The notes under the pieces: model-generated
What the model was told of the DNA's origin: nothing
The model's input: the letters and a program-made list of their open reading frames with translations, nothing else
Database searches by the model: none
Program-made: the position numbers and the translations under genes
Assembly (NCBI GenBank): GCA_024280065.1
Contig: JAJRQX010000055.1
Coordinates: 1-9,195 of the forward strand
Length of the DNA: 9,195 nucleotides
Source of the DNA: Aquificota bacterium
GTDB lineage: Bacteria; Aquificota; Aquificia; Aquificales; Aquificaceae
Direction of reading: 5' to 3'
Shown: positions 1-8,214 of the stretch, piece by piece
How positions within the stretch are numbered: position 1 is the first letter of the stretch
How the letters are laid out: each line of letters opens with the position of its first letter

Positions 1-2
1 CC

Positions 3-287
3 CTCTGGATAGGCAGGGCTCTGAAGACGGCATCCGCTTACGTAGGTCTTGACAGCGGTATATCTCATCTTGCCTCTTATGTCGGTGTCCCTTCTGTTGT
101 CATATACGGTCCAACGGACCCCGTGGTCTGGAAACCTGTGGGTGAAAGGGTCTATCAGGTTTCGCTCGGGCTTGATTGCTCACCCTGTTTCCCGAACGTA
201 TGTGATGACAGACCCTGTCTTAACTCAGGGGACCTCCTTAACAGCCTTCTCCCACTCCTTGACCATCTCCTCGTCAAGGTCCACTAA
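3..287 (+). CDS. Glycosyltransferase family 9 (heptosyltransferase-like), C-terminal part
   Basis: An open frame enters from the left edge and runs 94 codons to TAA at 285-287. It carries the C-terminal nucleotide-sugar binding core of family 9 glycosyltransferases: GLDSGISHLA at visible residues 15-24, then PSVVIYGPTDPVVWKP, then a cysteine-containing tail ([19 protein letters not shown]). Family members such as WaaC/WaaF-type heptosyltransferases add ADP-activated heptose to the lipopolysaccharide core at the inner face of the cytoplasmic membrane. The exact sugar and acceptor cannot be told from this fragment. The last 63 bases overlap the 3' end of the macro-domain gene on the other strand. 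The helix-like ending [12 protein letters not shown] fits the family's usual end, so only the last few residues look like spill-over. The start lies outside the window. Confidence 0.88.
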   Translation, partial: LWIGRALKTASAYVGLDSGISHLASYVGVPSVVIYGPTDPVVWKPVGERVYQVSLGLDCSPCFPNVCDDRPCLNSGDLLNSLLPLLDHLLVKVH

Positions 288-725
288 GACAACCCTCTCA
301 AGGCACCTGGGACTGAAGTTCCTTATCTCCTCCACCATGGCCTTAGCAGCCACCTCCTTAGGGACTCTGCCAACCCCTGTTCCCATACCTGGGAAGGCTA
401 TAACCTTAAAGCAGAGGTCATCCGCCAGTCCGAGGGCAGCCCTCACCGCCTTCCTGACCTTTTCCTCCGTGGTCCTCATGGCGGGTTCTTCCATCGTGGG
501 TGCGTGTATGATACCTTTGAACTTCAGTTTCCCAGCGGTTGTAAGTATAGCTTCACCTACGGGTATAGGAGCTTTTGAGACAGCTTCCCTCTCTATCTCC
601 TCCCCTCCGAACTTCCTTATCACACCTGCAACGCCCCCGCCCATATATCCTTGGCTGTTCGCGGGATTGACTATGACCTCAGCCTCCACTTCTAAGATAC
701 TCCCCTTAAGGACCTTCACCTCCAT
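225..725 (-). CDS. Macro-domain protein (ADP-ribose / O-acetyl-ADP-ribose binding)
   Basis: This 166-residue protein is one macro domain. It shows the opening strand [23 protein letters not shown] (NPAN at 20-23), the glycine-rich ligand loop [13 protein letters not shown] at 29-41, and the phosphate-binding loop [12 protein letters not shown] at 111-122. Macro domains bind ADP-ribose, and many remove ADP-ribose or hydrolyse O-acetyl-ADP-ribose. The conserved Asn and Gly loop fit an active or binding-competent member, but substrate specificity is inference. The ATG at 723-725 begins the conserved first strand and has no Shine-Dalgarno. A perfect TATAAT lies 8 bases upstream, overlapping the stop codon of the preceding 73-residue gene. 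The gene may therefore be transcribed alone as a leaderless mRNA as well as with its neighbour, 9 bp away. Its 3' end overlaps the glycosyltransferase gene. Confidence 0.9.
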   Translation of the reverse strand: MEVKVLKGSILEVEAEVIVNPANSQGYMGGGVAGVIRKFGGEEIEREAVSKAPIPVGEAILTTAGKLKFKGIIHAPTMEEPAMRTTEEKVRKAVRAALGLADDLCFKVIAFPGMGTGVGRVPKEVAAKAMVEEIRNFSPRCLERVVLVDLDEEMVKEWEKAVKEVP

Positions 726-733
726 AAGAGAAG

Positions 734-739
734 ATTATA
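734..739 (-). promoter_or_regulatory. -10 hexamer TATAAT for the macro-domain gene
   Basis: A perfect TATAAT on the minus strand ends 8 bases before the macro-domain ATG. Its middle bases TAA are the stop codon of the 73-residue gene. No convincing -35 is visible 16-18 bases upstream. The spacing would put the transcription start at or next to the ATG. Confidence 0.5.
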
Positions 740-956
740 CGTATATGGCCTCCGTTATCTCGCTTATACCGTGTTCTATCCTCATGAGTATGTGTTTGGC
801 CCTTACCGTGTTCTTGGGTATCTCCAGCCTCTCCCCGCCTTCTTTAATTATCACTATCCTGTCTTCTTCTATGAATATCTCCTTTACGGGGTTTCCTGTT
901 TTGGAGTCAAGTATGAGCTTTTCCCTGATGATGTCCTGAGAGACCTTCCTCGCCAT
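735..956 (-). CDS. Small conserved-looking protein of unknown function (73 aa)
   Basis: I do not recognise this family. The start chosen is the ATG at 954-956, because GAGGAGGTG sits 5 bases before it; a longer in-frame ATG at 1017-1019 has no such signal. The protein begins [18 protein letters not shown] and continues with alternating charged and aliphatic residues ([22 protein letters not shown]) that suggest two or three beta strands. A short helix-prone end follows ([19 protein letters not shown]). There is no signal peptide or membrane segment, so it is probably cytoplasmic. It lies 9 bp upstream of the macro-domain gene in the same direction, and is divergent from hisF across 75 bp. Codon use and composition match the neighbours, and the strong ribosome binding site supports a real gene. 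Function unknown. Confidence 0.75.
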   Translation of the reverse strand: MARKVSQDIIREKLILDSKTGNPVKEIFIEEDRIVIIKEGGERLEIPKNTVRAKHILMRIEHGISEITEAIYV

Positions 957-961
957 CGCTT

Positions 962-983
962 CACCTCCTCGGGAAAAATGATA
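962..983 (-). promoter_or_regulatory. Shine-Dalgarno and candidate -10 of the 73-aa gene
   Basis: Reading the minus strand, TATCAT (978-983, one mismatch to TATAAT) is followed by GAGGAGGTG (962-970), then AAGCG and the ATG. This fixes the start codon. It is one of only two clear Shine-Dalgarno sequences in the window. No good -35 is seen. Confidence 0.6.
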
Positions 984-995
984 GACCTCAGCGGT

Positions 996-1024
996 TTGCC
1001 TTCCCTTAACACAGGTCATAGAAT
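996..1024 (+). promoter_or_regulatory. hisF promoter, TTGCCT-17-TAGAAT
   Basis: TTGCCT at 996-1001 and TAGAAT at 1019-1024 are separated by 17 bases, the optimal sigma-70 spacing (4/6 and 5/6 matches). The -10 ends 7 bases before the hisF ATG, so the predicted transcript starts at or next to the start codon. No Shine-Dalgarno is present in the intervening ATTTTCCTT. Confidence 0.6.
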
Positions 1025-1031
1025 TTTCCTT

Positions 1032-1790
1032 ATGCTGGCCAAGAGGATAATCCCATGCCTTGATGTGGACAGGGGAAGGGTCGTCAAGGGTATCAAGTTC
1101 CTGAACCTCAGAGATGCTGGAGACCCGGTTGAGGTGGCAAAAAGGTATGAGGAAGAGGGAGCTGATGAGCTTGTGTTCCTTGACATAACCGCCTCAGCGG
1201 AGGACAGGGAGATAATGATAGAGGTGGTGAGGAGAGTTGCGGAGACGGTTTTCATGCCCTTCACCGTGGGGGGAGGGATAAGGACCGTTGAGGATATGAG
1301 GAGGATACTTGAGGCGGGTGCGGACAAGGTCTCTGTGAACACAGCAGCCGTAAAGAACCCCAAGCTGATTGAGGAGGGGGCCAGGGTGTTTGGTTCCCAG
1401 TGCATAGTGGTTGCAATAGACGCAAAGAGGAGGGGAGAAGGATGGGAGGTCTACATAAACGGGGGAAGGACACCCACAGGTCTGGACGCGGTTGAGTGGG
1501 CCAAGAGGGTGGAGTCCCTCGGTGCGGGTGAGATCCTCCTAACCTCAATGGACAGGGACGGGACCAAGGAAGGATACGACATAGACCTCTGCAGGGCTGT
1601 TGCGGAGGCGGTGTCCATACCTGTGATAGCTTCAGGAGGGGCGGGGACCATGGAACATTTCTATGAAGTCTTTGAGATGGGAAAGGCGGACGCAGCACTG
1701 GCGGCTTCCGTATTCCACTTCGGTGAGATAAGGATACCGGACCTGAAGGACTACCTCTCAAGAAGAGGTATCAGGGTGAGAGTGCTCTGA
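1032..1790 (+). CDS. hisF: Imidazole glycerol phosphate synthase, cyclase subunit HisF
   Basis: HisF is the cyclase half of imidazole glycerol phosphate synthase. With HisH-supplied ammonia it converts PRFAR to imidazole glycerol phosphate and AICAR in histidine biosynthesis, linking to purine synthesis. The 252-residue length is typical. The start [20 protein letters not shown] is diagnostic. The two catalytic aspartates are in place, Asp11 (in PCLD) and Asp130 (in VVAID). Phosphate-binding loops appear as VGGGIRT (79-85) and ASGGAG in the C-terminal half. ATG 1032 is the family start; the open frame extends upstream to 771, but that part is antisense to the 73-aa gene. No other his gene lies nearby, as in genomes where the his pathway is scattered. 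The 31-bp gap to the next gene contains that gene's own TATAAT. Confidence 0.98.
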   Translation: MLAKRIIPCLDVDRGRVVKGIKFLNLRDAGDPVEVAKRYEEEGADELVFLDITASAEDREIMIEVVRRVAETVFMPFTVGGGIRTVEDMRRILEAGADKVSVNTAAVKNPKLIEEGARVFGSQCIVVAIDAKRRGEGWEVYINGGRTPTGLDAVEWAKRVESLGAGEILLTSMDRDGTKEGYDIDLCRAVAEAVSIPVIASGGAGTMEHFYEVFEMGKADAALAASVFHFGEIRIPDLKDYLSRRGIRVRVL

Positions 1791-1809
1791 GGTCTTTTGG
1801 AAACTTTTG

Positions 1810-1815
1810 TATAAT
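1810..1815 (+). promoter_or_regulatory. -10 hexamer TATAAT for the thiamine-binding protein gene
   Basis: A perfect TATAAT in the 31-bp gap after hisF ends 6 bases before the ATG at 1822. A weak -35 (CTGAGG, 1787-1792) lies 17 bases upstream, overlapping the hisF stop codon. No Shine-Dalgarno is present, so a leaderless mRNA is predicted. Confidence 0.6.
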
Positions 1816-1821
1816 ATCCCC

Positions 1822-2139
1822 ATGAGCTTCCTGGTTTTCGTCAGCATGACACCCCTGGGTAAGGGAGAGAGCGTCAGCAAGTATGTGGCGAGGGTTGTGG
1901 ACGTTATAGACAGATCCGGACTCCCCTACGTCCTCACACCCATGGGAACCATAGTTGAGGGAGAAAGCTGGGAGGAGGTTATGGAGGTCCTCAAAAAGGG
2001 CTTTGAGGAGCTGAAGAAGGACTGTCCCAGGGTATCAATAACCATGAAGATAGACTACAGGGAGGGCAGATCTGGTAGGATAAAGGCGAAGGTTGAGTCT
2101 GTAAAGGAGAAGATAGGCAGGGAGATAAGCACCACCTAA
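1822..2139 (+). CDS. Thiamine-binding protein, MTH1187/YkoF-like (DUF77)
   Basis: This 105-residue protein matches the MTH1187-type family. It begins with the strand MSFLVFVSMTPLGKGESVSKYVA, continues through SGLPYVLTPMGTIVEGESWEEVMEVL, and ends with a Lys/Glu-rich half containing RVSITMKIDYREGR and a terminal helix. The conserved TPMGT and the ferredoxin-like strand-helix order are the key evidence. Members form small tetramers, and several bind thiamine or its precursors. The physiological role in bacteria is not settled, so the ligand here is by family only. ATG 1822 is preferred; an in-frame TTG at 1807 would place the -10 TATAAT inside the gene. The gene follows hisF at 31 bp but has its own -10, and its last 4 bases overlap the permease gene on the opposite strand. 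Confidence 0.85.
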   Translation: MSFLVFVSMTPLGKGESVSKYVARVVDVIDRSGLPYVLTPMGTIVEGESWEEVMEVLKKGFEELKKDCPRVSITMKIDYREGRSGRIKAKVESVKEKIGREISTT

Positions 2140-2996
2140 AGGGCCATTTTAAGGGAGAACATGAGTATCTGGTGCAGGATAACGCAGAGGGCCACGAGGT
2201 AGTAAACCTGGAGATGTGTCCTGCAGAGCTTCAGGGTCCCCAAGAAGGCGGTTAGAAACAGAAAGGGTATCGTGGACACGTTCACGAGATTCAGGACCTT
2301 CTCCTTAGCGATCCTCTTTTTCCTTAAGCCTGCGGAGAAACTCTCCTCCGTATCAAGCCTGTAGCTCTCAAAACTTATGAGAAAATACTTACCCCTCTCC
2401 TTTGTGATCAGGTAGCCCTTCCCGAAGGAGAACCGTCCCCCCTTCCTGTAAACCGCCCTGTTGGCTAAGACGAAGGAGTCCCTGTATTTGAGGAATACAC
2501 CCTTCAACGTACCACCCTCCCTGTTTCTCACGTAGATCACAAGATCCCCTACCTCAAGAAAGGTCCTCTCGGGTATGTTCTCAAGGACCCTGTCCTTGTA
2601 CTTGATCAGAAGGCTCTTCCTGGCAAGAGACACCCTCTCCTCAAAGAGGAAGAAGGACAGGACAAGCCCAATCGCGGTGAACACCCCGACAGGGAGTGCG
2701 AACAGATATAGAACTCTCAGGGTGGATATCTGAAAGGACTCAAAGACCTGCAGAAGCTTCCTTTCCTTGAGATCGTACAGGGTTACGGCGGTCGCTAAGG
2801 TTATACCGTCAGGGATAAAGAAAAAGCTGTAATACACAAGCCAGCTTATGAAGAAAGGAACGGAGTTTGAGAGCGGGAGTCCCACGATTATGAAGCTGAG
2901 CCTGTATATCTGAACTACAAGTAGCATAAGGGCAAGGACGATAGCTGTGAGGTAGGCTGTTTTCGTGACCTTCCAGAAGATGAGATCTCTTAACAT
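2136..2996 (-). CDS. LptF/LptG (YjgP/YjgQ)-family permease, short
   Basis: LptF and LptG are the membrane subunits of the LptB2FG ABC transporter that extracts lipopolysaccharide from the inner membrane. This 286-residue protein fits the family pattern: three N-terminal membrane segments (about 14-36, 45-66, 96-118), a soluble beta-rich domain (about 120-225, including LEVGDLVIYVRN and LKGVFLKYRD), then C-terminal membrane segments (about 238-256 and 264-283). The coupling-helix region between segments 2 and 3 is recognisable (DLKERKLLQVFESFQIS). It is shorter than usual (about 350 residues), and the sixth membrane segment is not visible before the TAG. The start MLRDLIFWKV at 2994-2996 matches the family; the open frame upstream is antisense to purD. 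No Shine-Dalgarno. It could be a diverged paralogue rather than the working LPS subunit. Confidence 0.72.
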   Translation of the reverse strand: MLRDLIFWKVTKTAYLTAIVLALMLLVVQIYRLSFIIVGLPLSNSVPFFISWLVYYSFFFIPDGITLATAVTLYDLKERKLLQVFESFQISTLRVLYLFALPVGVFTAIGLVLSFFLFEERVSLARKSLLIKYKDRVLENIPERTFLEVGDLVIYVRNREGGTLKGVFLKYRDSFVLANRAVYRKGGRFSFGKGYLITKERGKYFLISFESYRLDTEESFSAGLRKKRIAKEKVLNLVNVSTIPFLFLTAFLGTLKLCRTHLQVYYLVALCVILHQILMFSLKMAL

Positions 2997-3003
2997 ACTC
3001 TTA

Positions 3004-3011
3004 GTTATAAT
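3004..3011. promoter_or_regulatory. Overlapping divergent -10 elements between the permease gene and purD
   Basis: The plus strand has a perfect TATAAT at 3006-3011, 8 bases before the purD GTG. The minus strand has TATAAC at 3009-3004, 7 bases before the permease ATG (or TATTAT at 3012-3007, 10 bases before). The two hexamers share bases within a 23-bp gap, so both promoters cannot be occupied at once, and each -35 region falls inside the opposite gene. No clear -35 is seen for either. Confidence 0.6.
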
Positions 3012-3013
3012 AA

Positions 3014-5342
<2,329 letters not shown>

Positions 5343-5343
5343 A

Positions 5344-5361
5344 GGTAACGCTCGGGTAACC
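5344..5361 (+). promoter_or_regulatory. Direct-repeat operator, copy 1 (GGTAACG-CTCG-GGTAACC)
   Basis: Two 7-bp direct repeats, GGTAACG (5344-5350) and GGTAACC (5355-5361), lie 4 bases apart, an 11-bp period. The element ends 9 bases before the TATAAT at 5371, where a -35 would be. Copy 2 at 8199-8216 matches at 16 of 18 positions. The geometry is that of operators bound by PhoB/OmpR-type regulators, one of which is encoded at 6546-7172. Binding by that protein is inference. Confidence 0.65.
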
Positions 5362-5368
5362 CGGGACT

Positions 5369-5376
5369 AATATAAT
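5369..5376. promoter_or_regulatory. -10 elements of the Glu/Met-rich gene and of the AI-2E-family gene
   Basis: Plus strand: perfect TATAAT at 5371-5376, ending 6 bases before ATG 5383; no -35 hexamer, its place being taken by the GGTAAC direct repeats. Minus strand: TATATT at 5374-5369, which would give the AI-2E-family mRNA a leader of roughly 20 bases without a Shine-Dalgarno. The plus-strand call is the firmer one. Confidence 0.55.
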
Positions 5377-5382
5377 TAAAGC

Positions 5383-5751
5383 ATGAGATATCTTGTCCCG
5401 CTTCTCCTCTTGGTGTCAACACTTTTTCCACAGGGTCCCCAAGAGGAGATCCTGAGGCTCCTTGAGGAGGTGAAGAGGACACCACCTGATGAGAGGTACA
5501 AGGTGATGAACGAACTGAAGCTGAGGCTGAGGGAGCTGAACAGGGAGGAGAGGGAGGAGATGATAATGAGGATCTATGAGGAGCTTAAAGGTGAGAGGGA
5601 GGAGAAGTTTGAGCATATGGAGGAGATGGTTGATAAAGGAGAGGAGGAGGAAGCCGAACATATGGAAGAGCTTGAGGAGAGGGTCATGGAGGACATGATG
5701 GAGAAGGTGGAGGAGATGGAAGAGGAGGAGGAAAAACACCACAGACCTTGA
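5383..5751 (+). CDS. Small secreted Glu/Met-rich coiled-coil protein, unknown function
   Basis: This 122-residue protein starts with a hydrophobic export signal (MRYLVPLLLLVSTLF), then becomes almost wholly charged. I count 37 Glu, 11 Met and 4 His, with no Cys. The mature part is predicted to be helical or coiled-coil. A weak internal repeat is seen: EHMEEM at codons starting 5611 and EHMEEL starting 5656, 15 residues apart. The end is a run of Glu followed by KHHRP. Met, His and Glu clusters suggest metal binding in the periplasm, and the helical charged form recalls small periplasmic stress proteins, but neither is demonstrated. I recognise no family. The coding strand is nearly all purine in the second half. 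It heads the rightward cluster, 6 bases after a TATAAT and behind the first GGTAAC direct-repeat box. The antisense frame is a low-complexity shadow. Confidence 0.75.
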   Translation: MRYLVPLLLLVSTLFPQGPQEEILRLLEEVKRTPPDERYKVMNELKLRLRELNREEREEMIMRIYEELKGEREEKFEHMEEMVDKGEEEEAEHMEELEERVMEDMMEKVEEMEEEEEKHHRP

Positions 5752-5758
5752 CCGCTGA

Positions 5759-5764
5759 TAAAAT
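5759..5764 (+). promoter_or_regulatory. Candidate -10 (TAAAAT) of the outer-membrane barrel gene
   Basis: TAAAAT (5/6 to TATAAT) in the 21-bp gap ends 8 bases before ATG 5773, the same spacing as the other -10/start pairs here. No -35 and no Shine-Dalgarno (AAACTCCC precedes the ATG). It may be a secondary promoter within an operon. Confidence 0.4.
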
Positions 5765-5772
5765 AAACTCCC

Positions 5773-6534
5773 ATGAAAATCAGATTACCCCTCCTGCTGA
5801 TAACGTCTTCCCTCAGTCTCTCTTTTGGTGTATTCAAGGACTCGGACCTTGACGGTGTTGAGGACAGCAAGGACAGATGCCCCAACACACCCATATTGGT
5901 ACTGGTGGATAAATACGGCTGTCCCATAGAAAAACCGAGGGGGAAGTTCTACCTGAGGATCGGAACAAACCTCATCTCCGACGGTCCAGAAAGAAGGGCA
6001 TCAGCTATCACTTCCATAGCTTACTACTACGACAGGTTCTACGTGTCCCTCACCACCAGGTATTACTTCTACAGCAGGCTATACGGAAGCGGAACGGGAG
6101 ACACAACCTTCTACGGGAGCTACAGGATACCCATTAGGAACCTCTACCTTATCCCGGGCCTCAGGGTCAGACTCCCGACCGGTTCTGACCCGTTTACGGA
6201 CGGGGATGTCCACCTGACACCCTCCTTCATACTTGATCTCTTCCTGGACTCACTTGACCTCTTTCTGTACACAAGCTACACCTTAAGGACCTTAAAGAGG
6301 AACACCTACGCCCTCTCCTTAGGGGGAGGCTACGATGTCACCGGGAGGACTTACATGAGCCTTTCTTACGACACAACCCAGTCCGCGGTGGGTTCGGGAA
6401 ACCTGAACTACATATCCGTATTCATACTCCACGACATAAGCAGGTCCCTGTACACCACGCTAAGCTACAGCTACGGTTTAAACAGAAGGGCTATAGACCA
6501 CTCCCTGACGATCAGGCTCGGTATCAGGTTCTAA
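5773..6534 (+). CDS. Outer-membrane beta-barrel protein with N-terminal thrombospondin type 3 repeat
   Basis: This is a 253-residue exported protein. Residues 1-19 are a signal peptide (MKIRLPLLLITSSLSLSFG). Residues 23-40 form one calcium-binding thrombospondin type 3 repeat (DSDLDGVEDSKDRCPNTP), completed by VDKYGCP, so Cys36 and Cys50 can form a disulfide. The remaining roughly 200 residues alternate polar and aromatic or aliphatic residues in short strands (YYYDRFYVSLTTRYYFYS, TYMSLSYDTTQ, YTTLSYSYGL). They end in IRLGIRF, a terminal Phe typical of proteins inserted by the BAM complex. The strands suggest a barrel of about 10-12 strands. Such repeats usually sit between a barrel and an OmpA domain; here the repeat precedes the barrel. 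The specific role is unknown. It follows the Glu/Met-rich gene by 21 bp and precedes the response regulator. Confidence 0.8.
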   Translation: MKIRLPLLLITSSLSLSFGVFKDSDLDGVEDSKDRCPNTPILVLVDKYGCPIEKPRGKFYLRIGTNLISDGPERRASAITSIAYYYDRFYVSLTTRYYFYSRLYGSGTGDTTFYGSYRIPIRNLYLIPGLRVRLPTGSDPFTDGDVHLTPSFILDLFLDSLDLFLYTSYTLRTLKRNTYALSLGGGYDVTGRTYMSLSYDTTQSAVGSGNLNYISVFILHDISRSLYTTLSYSYGLNRRAIDHSLTIRLGIRF

Positions 6535-6537
6535 ATT
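6532..6537 (+). promoter_or_regulatory. Weak candidate -10 (TAAATT) before the response regulator gene
   Basis: TAAATT (4/6) overlaps the stop codon of the barrel gene and ends 8 bases before ATG 6546. There is no Shine-Dalgarno in TTAGTAGTG. Either a leaderless start or translation coupled to the barrel gene would explain expression; the signal alone is weak. Confidence 0.28.
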
Positions 6538-6545
6538 TAGTAGTG

Positions 6546-7172
6546 ATGGGAGCCAGGATCCTCCTCGTGGAGGATGACAGGGTTCTAGCCCAAAGTCTGA
6601 AGAGTTATCTTGAGTCCGAGGGTTTTACCGTTACCGTCGCCACTTCCTACTCGGAGGCTGTAGACCACCTTGAGAGAAAGGGATACGACATGTATATCCT
6701 TGATGTGAACCTCGGAGACGGGGACGGTATAGAGCTTGTAAAGGACTTGAGGGAGATGAAAGACGACACACCGACCATCTTCATAAGCGCCCTGACGGAC
6801 ATAGGCAACATAGCGAGGGGGTTCTCCGCTGGTGCTGAGGACTACATAAAGAAACCCTTTGACCCTGAGGAGCTTGTGGTCAGGATAAGAGCGAGGCTGA
6901 AGAAAAAGGAGGAGGAGATAAGGTGCGGTGATATAACCTACAGGGATGGCAGGTTCTTCAGGGGAGGTGAGGAGCTTGACCTCGGAGAGGTTCAGAGGAG
7001 CATACTCCTCAAGCTGATCAGGAACAGAGGAAGGGTGGTGACCAAGGAGGAGCTCTACGACCTTATGGTGAACCCATCGCCCCTCGCCCTGAGGGTTGCG
7101 ATAAATAAGCTCAGGAAGAAGACCGGTCTGAGCATAAGGTCTGTCAGAGGTGTGGGTTACATCCTTGATTAG
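6546..7172 (+). CDS. OmpR/PhoB-family two-component response regulator
   Basis: The 208-residue regulator has an N-terminal receiver domain (1-118) and a C-terminal winged-helix DNA-binding domain (about 122-208). The receiver has the acidic pair Asp10/Asp11 (LLVEDD), phosphoacceptor Asp53 (YILDVNL), Ser81 (IFISA) and Lys103 (YIKKPF), all as required for phosphorylation by a histidine kinase. The output domain shows LDLGEVQRSILLKLIRNRGRVVTKEELY and the recognition and wing region LRVAINKLRKKTG...IRSVRGVGYIL, typical of the OmpR class. ATG 6546 is chosen; GTG 6543 directly before it is an alternative. It overlaps the downstream kinase gene, so the two are co-transcribed. OmpR-class proteins bind tandem 7-bp half-sites with an 11-bp period, which is the form of the GGTAAC boxes at 5344 and 8199. 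Confidence 0.95.
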   Translation: MGARILLVEDDRVLAQSLKSYLESEGFTVTVATSYSEAVDHLERKGYDMYILDVNLGDGDGIELVKDLREMKDDTPTIFISALTDIGNIARGFSAGAEDYIKKPFDPEELVVRIRARLKKKEEEIRCGDITYRDGRFFRGGEELDLGEVQRSILLKLIRNRGRVVTKEELYDLMVNPSPLALRVAINKLRKKTGLSIRSVRGVGYILD

Positions 7173-8214
7173 GAGGATACTTCCGAAAACCGCCTACGAG
7201 AGGGAGTCCCTTATAAAGGGTTTTCTCCTCTTCTTCCTGTCCATGGAGTTCTTCCTGATCATTATCGGCTACCTTTACTACACCAAGGGTGTAAGTGATT
7301 TAAAGAACTCCATCTTCCTTGAGCTCAAGAACTTCAGCTACACCTTTGAAGGGGAGAGGTTCAGTGTGGACCTCGTGAGCGGTGAGGAGCTTACCTACTA
7401 CGAACTTCTTGAGGACGGCAAGGGTCTCTACATAATCGTCCCGATCCCGGGTGTTGAAAAAGATGCCCTCAGGATCACATACCCGAGGGAGAGCTACCTT
7501 GAAGACCTGAGGGCTTTAAAGCTTGAGACCCTGACGCTCGTAGGCGTCTCCACGGGTGTGGTCCTGACCCTCTCGGTCCTCTTCTCCCTGTATGCGGTCC
7601 ACCCATTGAGGAGGGCTATAAAGCTCATAGAGGAGGTTACGAGAGACATAATCCACGACCTCAACACGCCCCTCATGACCCTCACTGTGAACCTCAAGAT
7701 GATAGGGAAGAAGTATAAAGGGGAGGAGGTTGAAAGGTCCTTTATGGCCCTCAGACAGATAACCGCACTTCAGGAGAACCTCAGACCTTTACTCACCAAA
7801 GTTGAGCTGAAGATGGAGGAGGTGGAGCTCTCCGAGATAGTGAGGGAGGAACTGAACTCTCAGAAAAATATATACCCGGACATAAAGGTGGAACTATCTC
7901 TGGAGAAGGTTAAGGTCAGGACGGACAGGGAAGCTTTCAGGAGGATAGCCCAGAACCTCATAAGCAACGCCTTCAAACACAACATAAGGAACGGCTGGGT
8001 GAAGGTTGTCCTCAAGAAGGACCACCTCGTGGTTGAGAACACCTCAAGACCCATTAAGAACCCTTCCAAAGTTTTTGATAGATACTACAGGGAGTCCCAG
8101 AGAGGACTCGGTATAGGGCTTTCCATAGTTAAAAAGCTGGTGGAGGAGATGGGCTGGAGGGTGGAGCACACCTACAGGGACGGTGTGTTCACCGTCAGGG
8201 TAACGTTCAGGTAA
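7165..8214 (+). CDS. Membrane sensor histidine kinase, partner of the adjacent regulator
   Basis: The kinase has two membrane segments (about 17-39 and 121-143) enclosing a periplasmic sensor of about 80 residues. A short linker of about 20 residues follows, then the phosphoacceptor motif HDLNTPL with His164. The ATPase domain has the N box NLISNAFKHN (264-273) and the glycine-rich GLGIGLSIV (314-322), preceded by VFDRYYRES. There is no room for a normal HAMP domain between segment 2 and His164. The usual DxGxG loop is replaced by ENTSRPI (291-297). Such variant kinases exist, so activity is likely but nucleotide contact may be altered. The start is uncertain: TTG 7165 (8-bp overlap with the regulator gene) or GTG 7150 (23-bp overlap). 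Translation is probably coupled to the regulator. The stop codon lies inside the second GGTAAC box. Confidence 0.9.
   Translation: MIRRILPKTAYERESLIKGFLLFFLSMEFFLIIIGYLYYTKGVSDLKNSIFLELKNFSYTFEGERFSVDLVSGEELTYYELLEDGKGLYIIVPIPGVEKDALRITYPRESYLEDLRALKLETLTLVGVSTGVVLTLSVLFSLYAVHPLRRAIKLIEEVTRDIIHDLNTPLMTLTVNLKMIGKKYKGEEVERSFMALRQITALQENLRPLLTKVELKMEEVELSEIVREELNSQKNIYPDIKVELSLEKVKVRTDREAFRRIAQNLISNAFKHNIRNGWVKVVLKKDHLVVENTSRPIKNPSKVFDRYYRESQRGLGIGLSIVKKLVEEMGWRVEHTYRDGVFTVRVTFR

Noticed and set aside
49..939. 297-codon plus-strand open frame across the macro and 73-aa genes
   Set aside because: The Ser/Leu/Thr-rich product has no domain and is antisense to two recognisable minus-strand genes.
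771..1031. Open frame extending hisF upstream by 87 codons
   Set aside because: The extension is antisense to the 73-aa gene, and HisF proteins begin at [11 protein letters not shown]; the promoter at 996-1024 would lie inside it.
1807..1821. TTG start five codons upstream for the thiamine-binding protein
   Set aside because: It would place the perfect TATAAT within the coding region and adds residues not typical of the family.
5353..5363. 11-bp palindrome CGGGTAACCCG as a separate operator
   Set aside because: It arises from the half-site GGTAACC being nearly self-complementary. Copy 2 keeps the direct repeat but not the outer C/G bases, so the direct repeat is the conserved unit.
5416..5742. 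Long antisense open frame opposite the Glu/Met-rich gene (Leu/His-rich product)
   Set aside because: It is the mirror of a Glu-rich purine-biased gene: low complexity, no start signal, no family resemblance.
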